Part shown: in pieces, positions 61,750 through 64,000 of the stretch
How the letters are laid out: the number at the start of each line of letters is the position of its first letter
Position numbering within the stretch: the first letter of the stretch is position 1
Source: JANMCE01 sp031410595
GTDB taxonomy: Bacteria > Actinomycetota > Acidimicrobiia > Acidimicrobiales > Ilumatobacteraceae
Direction of reading: 5' to 3'
Length of the DNA stretch: 64,000 nt
Assembly (NCBI GenBank): GCA_031410595.1
Contig: JANNZM010000072.1
Coordinates: 1-64,000, forward strand
Translations under genes and position numbers: made by a program
Notes under the pieces: generated by a model
The model's input: only the letters and a program-made list of their open reading frames with translations
Told to the model about the DNA's origin: nothing
The model's database searches: none

Positions 61750-62535
61750 ATGGAGTCAACCGAAGGAGCCAAAACGTTTCAGGCGTCTGGTGACGCCTAC
61801 GACCTGTACATGGGTCGCTACTCCCGTGCGCTTGCAGTGGTGTTCGCTGACGCGGCCGGGATCGGGCACGGTCAGACATCGCTCGTCGGGTGTGGACCCG
61901 GCGCGCTCACGGCGGTCCTCGTTGATCGACTCGGAGCCGAGTCGGTCTCGGCATTCGACCCGTCCGGTCCGTTCGTAGCCGCGTGTGCGGCTCGATACCC
62001 GGGGGTCGATGTTCGACTCGGCCGCGCCGAGGCCATTCCATTCGGTGACGCCCAATTCGATGCTGCATTGGCGCAACTGGTGCTGCATTTCGTGTCCGAT
62101 CCGGAGCTGGCCGCAGCGGAGATGCGGCGGGTGGTTCACCCGGGCGGGACCGTTGCGGCTTGTGTTTGGGATTTCGCCGGCGGGATGGAAATGCTGCGCC
62201 GCTTCTGGGACGCCGCGCTGAGCATCGACGCCGCTGCACCCGACGAGGCTCGCACCATGCGGTTCGGTCGCGCCGGCGAGATCGCGACGATTCTCGACAC
62301 CGCCGGCCTGACCGACATCACGGAGACCACGTTGGAAGTCCACTCGATGTACCGCGATTTCGATGAGTTGTGGTCCAGCCTTCTTGCCGGAGTCGGCCCA
62401 GCCGGTTCCTACTGCGTGTCACTCTCAGACGAGCAACGCGCCGCCGTTCGCGCCGAACTGTTTCGGCGTCTTGATTCTCCCGTCGGAACGTTCTCGCTGC
62501 GCGCCACGGCGCGTTGCGCGTCTGGCCGCAAGTGA
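61750..62535 (+). CDS. Class I SAM-dependent methyltransferase (UbiE/COQ5-like)
   Basis: From ATG 61750, preceded by a strong GGGAGGGG, the 261-residue product has motif I 'SLVGCGPGALTAVLVDRLG' (about 39-57) and the acidic 'VSAFDPSGPFVAACAARYPG'. It also has 'RAEAIPFGDAQFDAALAQLV' with motif II, and 'MRRVVHPGGTVAACVWDFAGG'. These identify a methyltransferase-11 type enzyme. Substrate unknown. The upstream in-frame extension runs through the acetyltransferase pseudogene and was excluded. Confidence 0.85.
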   Translation: MESTEGAKTFQASGDAYDLYMGRYSRALAVVFADAAGIGHGQTSLVGCGPGALTAVLVDRLGAESVSAFDPSGPFVAACAARYPGVDVRLGRAEAIPFGDAQFDAALAQLVLHFVSDPELAAAEMRRVVHPGGTVAACVWDFAGGMEMLRRFWDAALSIDAAAPDEARTMRFGRAGEIATILDTAGLTDITETTLEVHSMYRDFDELWSSLLAGVGPAGSYCVSLSDEQRAAVRAELFRRLDSPVGTFSLRATARCASGRK

Positions 62536-62593
62536 TGTCGCATATTGAAACTGGGTACTGGCAAATCTGCAGGCGCTCGGTGGCCGGGCAGAT

Positions 62594-63358
62594 TTAGACG
62601 TAGGGGTGGAGCAAGTCCCTCAGTGCGCCAGCTTTGGCTTTGACGGTTTCGCTGGAGGCTTCTTCGTCGACGATGGTGTCGCTGAGGCCGTTGGCGGACT
62701 CGACGATCTTCTTCCACACGAGACCCTCAATGCCGAAGGGCGGCACGTTGAGTGCCATGGTGTCGAGGTGGGTGGCGAGCGAATCCATGGCGTCACCATC
62801 GTTGGGATCTTTGCGTAGCTGATCGGCAGCGAGGAACAACTCGCTCATCACTTCGGGAGACATGCCGGTGTCGGCATTTTCGTCGCCGAATTCGGCGCTG
62901 TCGAGGAGATCATCTACGTGATCCTCATCGTCGGCGCGCACCACCAGGACCATGCCGGCGTCGCCATCCCAGCGGTAGGGAATGCTGTTCGACAGCAGGC
63001 TCTGTTGGATGGTGGCGCGTTGGGCGTCGCTCCAGTCCTCAAGATCGTAGGCAAGCTCACCGACGCCGGCTTCCTTCTGCAGGCCAGCGCCATTCTCGAC
63101 GTCATCAAGAATGGTGTCGACCGCGGCCTCGTGTTCTTCCATGATTGCCAGGTCGGCACCCACCCACTCGTGAGGAATACCGCTCTCGGCCATGGCCTGA
63201 GCGGCAGCGGCCTGCAGCTTCAAGGGCCACGTGCCAACCTCGTAGACGACGCGCTCGGGCTCGTCCTCGCTGGAGGATTCCACCAGTTGTGCGCCGCAGT
63301 CGGAACAGGTGGTGATCCAGTCGGTGTATTCGGCTTCGCACGCCAGGCAGAACTTCAT
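62594..63358 (-). CDS. Zinc-ribbon protein with two copies of a DUF2007-like domain
   Basis: The 254-residue acidic protein begins with a four-Cys zinc ribbon (C4, C7, C18, C21 in 'FCLACEAEYTDWITTCSDCG'). Two related segments follow: about 40-86 with 'MAESGIPHEWVG' and about 102-153 with 'LLSNSIPYRWDG', each ending in an acidic 'VDxxL'. They resemble DUF2007 signal-transducing-like domains. The C-terminal 90 residues are helical. Its ATG overlaps the stop of the peptidase gene (ATGA). Function unknown. Confidence 0.65.
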   Translation of the reverse strand: MKFCLACEAEYTDWITTCSDCGAQLVESSSEDEPERVVYEVGTWPLKLQAAAAQAMAESGIPHEWVGADLAIMEEHEAAVDTILDDVENGAGLQKEAGVGELAYDLEDWSDAQRATIQQSLLSNSIPYRWDGDAGMVLVVRADDEDHVDDLLDSAEFGDENADTGMSPEVMSELFLAADQLRKDPNDGDAMDSLATHLDTMALNVPPFGIEGLVWKKIVESANGLSDTIVDEEASSETVKAKAGALRDLLHPYV

Positions 63359-64000
63359 GGGACGTACCGTAGGACATGGCGGTCAAGGAACGCACAAACA
63401 CGCTCCATTTCGTCAAGTGTCGTCGCTGCCCTACGCCACCCGTGGCCTTCGCCGTCATATATGTGCAGCTGGGCGACGGAGCATTTTGCAACAAACTGTT
63501 GCGACTGCGCGACCGGCACGACCTTGTCGTCGGCACCATGCAGGATGAGCGTTGGCGTGGTGATCTTGTCCGTCTTGTAGAATGGGCTGCGGGCGTCGTA
63601 CTGGGCAACCGCTGCCGGGAGGGGGCCGACCAGACTGTCGGTGTAGTGGGCTTCATAGCGATGCGTGGCTTCAGCCAGCGCCATGAGATGGGTCACCGGG
63701 TAAAGCGCTACGCCCGCCAGACAGAGATCGGGATGATCGGCCAGCACGTTGAGCACCGTGAAGCCACCCGCCGAGCCGCCCATGAGCGCAATGTGCTCGG
63801 ACCAGCCCTGCTTCTTCGCATGCCGGATAGCTGCGGCCGTGTCGCTCGTGTCGAGTTCGCCCCAACGTCGGGCCATGGCCTGCGTGTATTCCCGCCCATG
63901 ACCCGTTGAGCCACGATGGTCAGGCACCAGCACTGACCAGCCGCGATCGAGCCACCACGCGACACGCGGGTTGAACACCACCGGCCACTGATCGGTCGGA
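63355..64000 (-). CDS. Prolyl oligopeptidase (S9) family serine hydrolase, C-terminal part
   Basis: The reading frame stays open past 64000, so only the last 215 residues are seen. They form the catalytic alpha/beta-hydrolase domain of S9 peptidases: 'RGWSVLVPDHRGSTGHGREY', nucleophile 'IALMGGSAGGFTVLNVL', Asp in 'LILHGADDKVVPVAQS' and His in 'YDGEGHGWR'. Full-length members usually have a beta-propeller before this domain. It is the upstream partner of the zinc-ribbon gene. Confidence 0.9.
   Translation of the reverse strand, partial: PTDQWPVVFNPRVAWWLDRGWSVLVPDHRGSTGHGREYTQAMARRWGELDTSDTAAAIRHAKKQGWSEHIALMGGSAGGFTVLNVLADHPDLCLAGVALYPVTHLMALAEATHRYEAHYTDSLVGPLPAAVAQYDARSPFYKTDKITTPTLILHGADDKVVPVAQSQQFVAKCSVAQLHIYDGEGHGWRRAATTLDEMERVCAFLDRHVLRYVP

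Overview
The window looks like chromosomal DNA of a GC-rich, high-GC Gram-positive bacterium, most likely an actinobacterium and, from its secreted-protein repertoire, plausibly class Acidimicrobiia (inference). Supporting signs: the actinobacterial form of tetrahydrodipicolinate succinyltransferase, an LLM-class (F420-type) oxidoreductase, three proteins of the mycothiol-dependent maleylpyruvate isomerase superfamily, a MurA with Asp in place of the catalytic Cys (as in mycobacteria), frequent GTG starts, and a galU / moeA / acetyltransferase / SepX-GlpR-like neighbourhood with the order seen in other actinobacteria. No prophage, transposase, rRNA or CRISPR array was seen. Genes are dense and mostly housekeeping, in short operons with 1-4 base start/stop overlaps.

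Layout. 0-2.3 kb: a signal-peptide fragment, a DUF1697 protein, a phytanoyl-CoA dioxygenase-like oxygenase and upp. 2.3-8.7 kb: a secreted block of DUF1800 and DUF1501 proteins, divergent from a PGRP-type amidase. 8.7-12.1 kb: a two-gene P-loop ATPase operon whose start lies inside a perfect 30-base palindrome. 12.1-19.5 kb: phosphohexomutase, PfkB/adenosine kinase, M1 aminopeptidase, metallophosphoesterase, NlpC/P60 endopeptidase. 19.6-29.4 kb: tRNA-Ala, a SepX/GlpR-like membrane protein, moaC, moaA, a GNAT enzyme, moeA, galU, an FmdB-like protein, a SAF protein and uppP, interrupted by a secreted repeat protein and a glycolipid-binding-like protein. 29.5-35 kb: an RmlD-like reductase, the TldD/PmbA protease pair, a membrane protein and a PAP2 phosphatase. 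35-39 kb: a second DUF1800-DUF1501 locus. 39-49 kb: dxs, an NfuA-like Fe-S protein, maleylpyruvate isomerase paralogues, an unusual methyltransferase, an MFS pump, an orphan AbiEi-like/nuclease gene set among palindromic repeats, a CDF exporter and thiamine pyrophosphokinase. 49-64 kb: a secreted trypsin-like protein, dapD, an LLM oxidoreductase, a NifU-meaB-tauE operon, a cupredoxin-like lipoprotein with a 47-residue membrane partner, murA, an MFS transporter, an alpha/beta hydrolase with a J-domain protein, an arylamine N-acetyltransferase pseudogene, a methyltransferase and an S9 peptidase cut by the window edge.

The most striking pattern is a secreted-protein module of about 115-125 residues (start like 'RLLDTR', core 'NVTvt', then 'SNLNF' and 'vPNLV', end 'DvvGyf'). 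It occurs 15 times in five proteins, always as exactly three tandem copies, joined to different partners: DUF1501 (twice), an amidase, a trypsin-like protease and an unrecognised N-terminal domain. This points to a common extracellular anchoring, assembly or adhesion unit. The second candidate system is the two-ATPase operon with its palindromic operator.
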